Assembly (NCBI GenBank): GCA_016222925.1
Contig: JACRQB010000173.1
Coordinates: forward strand, 1 to 5,106
Source: Nitrospirota bacterium
GTDB lineage: Bacteria; Nitrospirota; Nitrospiria; Nitrospirales; Nitrospiraceae
Length of the DNA: 5,106 nucleotides
Reading direction: 5' to 3'
A model generated the notes under the pieces. The model saw only the letters and a program-made list of their open reading frames with translations. It ran no database searches and was not told the origin of the DNA. The translations under genes and the position numbers were made by a program. Shown piece by piece: positions 5,085 through 5,106 of the stretch (position 1 is the stretch's first letter; every line of letters begins with the position of its first letter).

Positions 5085-5106
5085 CACGAATATCGAGGGT
5101 TGAGAA

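Overview
This window looks like a piece of chromosome from a free-living Gram-negative-type bacterium. G+C is moderately high, roughly mid-50s percent by eye. Two genes encode signal-peptide-bearing proteins, and most genes have clear GGAG-type ribosome binding sites. The gene style (DUF3617 and SnoaL-like exported proteins beside an antiquitin-type aldehyde dehydrogenase) would fit Nitrospirota such as Nitrospira. That is an impression only, because no taxonomic marker is present.

Layout. Positions 1-3919 hold a run of five minus-strand genes. In transcription order they are an exported DUF3617-family protein (3919-3353), an exported NTF2/SnoaL-like protein (3189-2665), an unrecognised 106-aa protein (2607-2287), a saccharopine dehydrogenase/lysine 6-dehydrogenase family enzyme (2215-1124) and an ALDH7-family aldehyde dehydrogenase (1127 to beyond the left edge). 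A well-formed promoter (TTTACC-N17-TACAAT) lies just upstream of the DUF3617 gene and settles its start codon. A TATAAT sits directly before the dehydrogenase gene and may give the metabolic pair its own transcript. Positions 3963-4368 carry no convincing gene, only a dyad, small hairpins and a doubtful Arg-rich ORF. On the plus strand follow a 59-aa single-pass membrane protein (4369-4548) and a 119-aa zinc-ribbon protein (4685-5044).

How the genes work together. The two metabolic genes overlap by four bases (ATGA). They form a plausible two-step route in which the saccharopine/lysine dehydrogenase releases alpha-aminoadipate semialdehyde from saccharopine or lysine, and the ALDH7 enzyme oxidises it to alpha-aminoadipate. 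The two exported proteins may share a transcript upstream, but nothing in the sequence links them functionally to lysine catabolism. The plus-strand small genes are of unknown function.

I see no tRNA, rRNA, CRISPR array, insertion sequence or phage gene. The most interesting unexplained items are the small membrane protein with its structured leader, and the zinc-ribbon protein.
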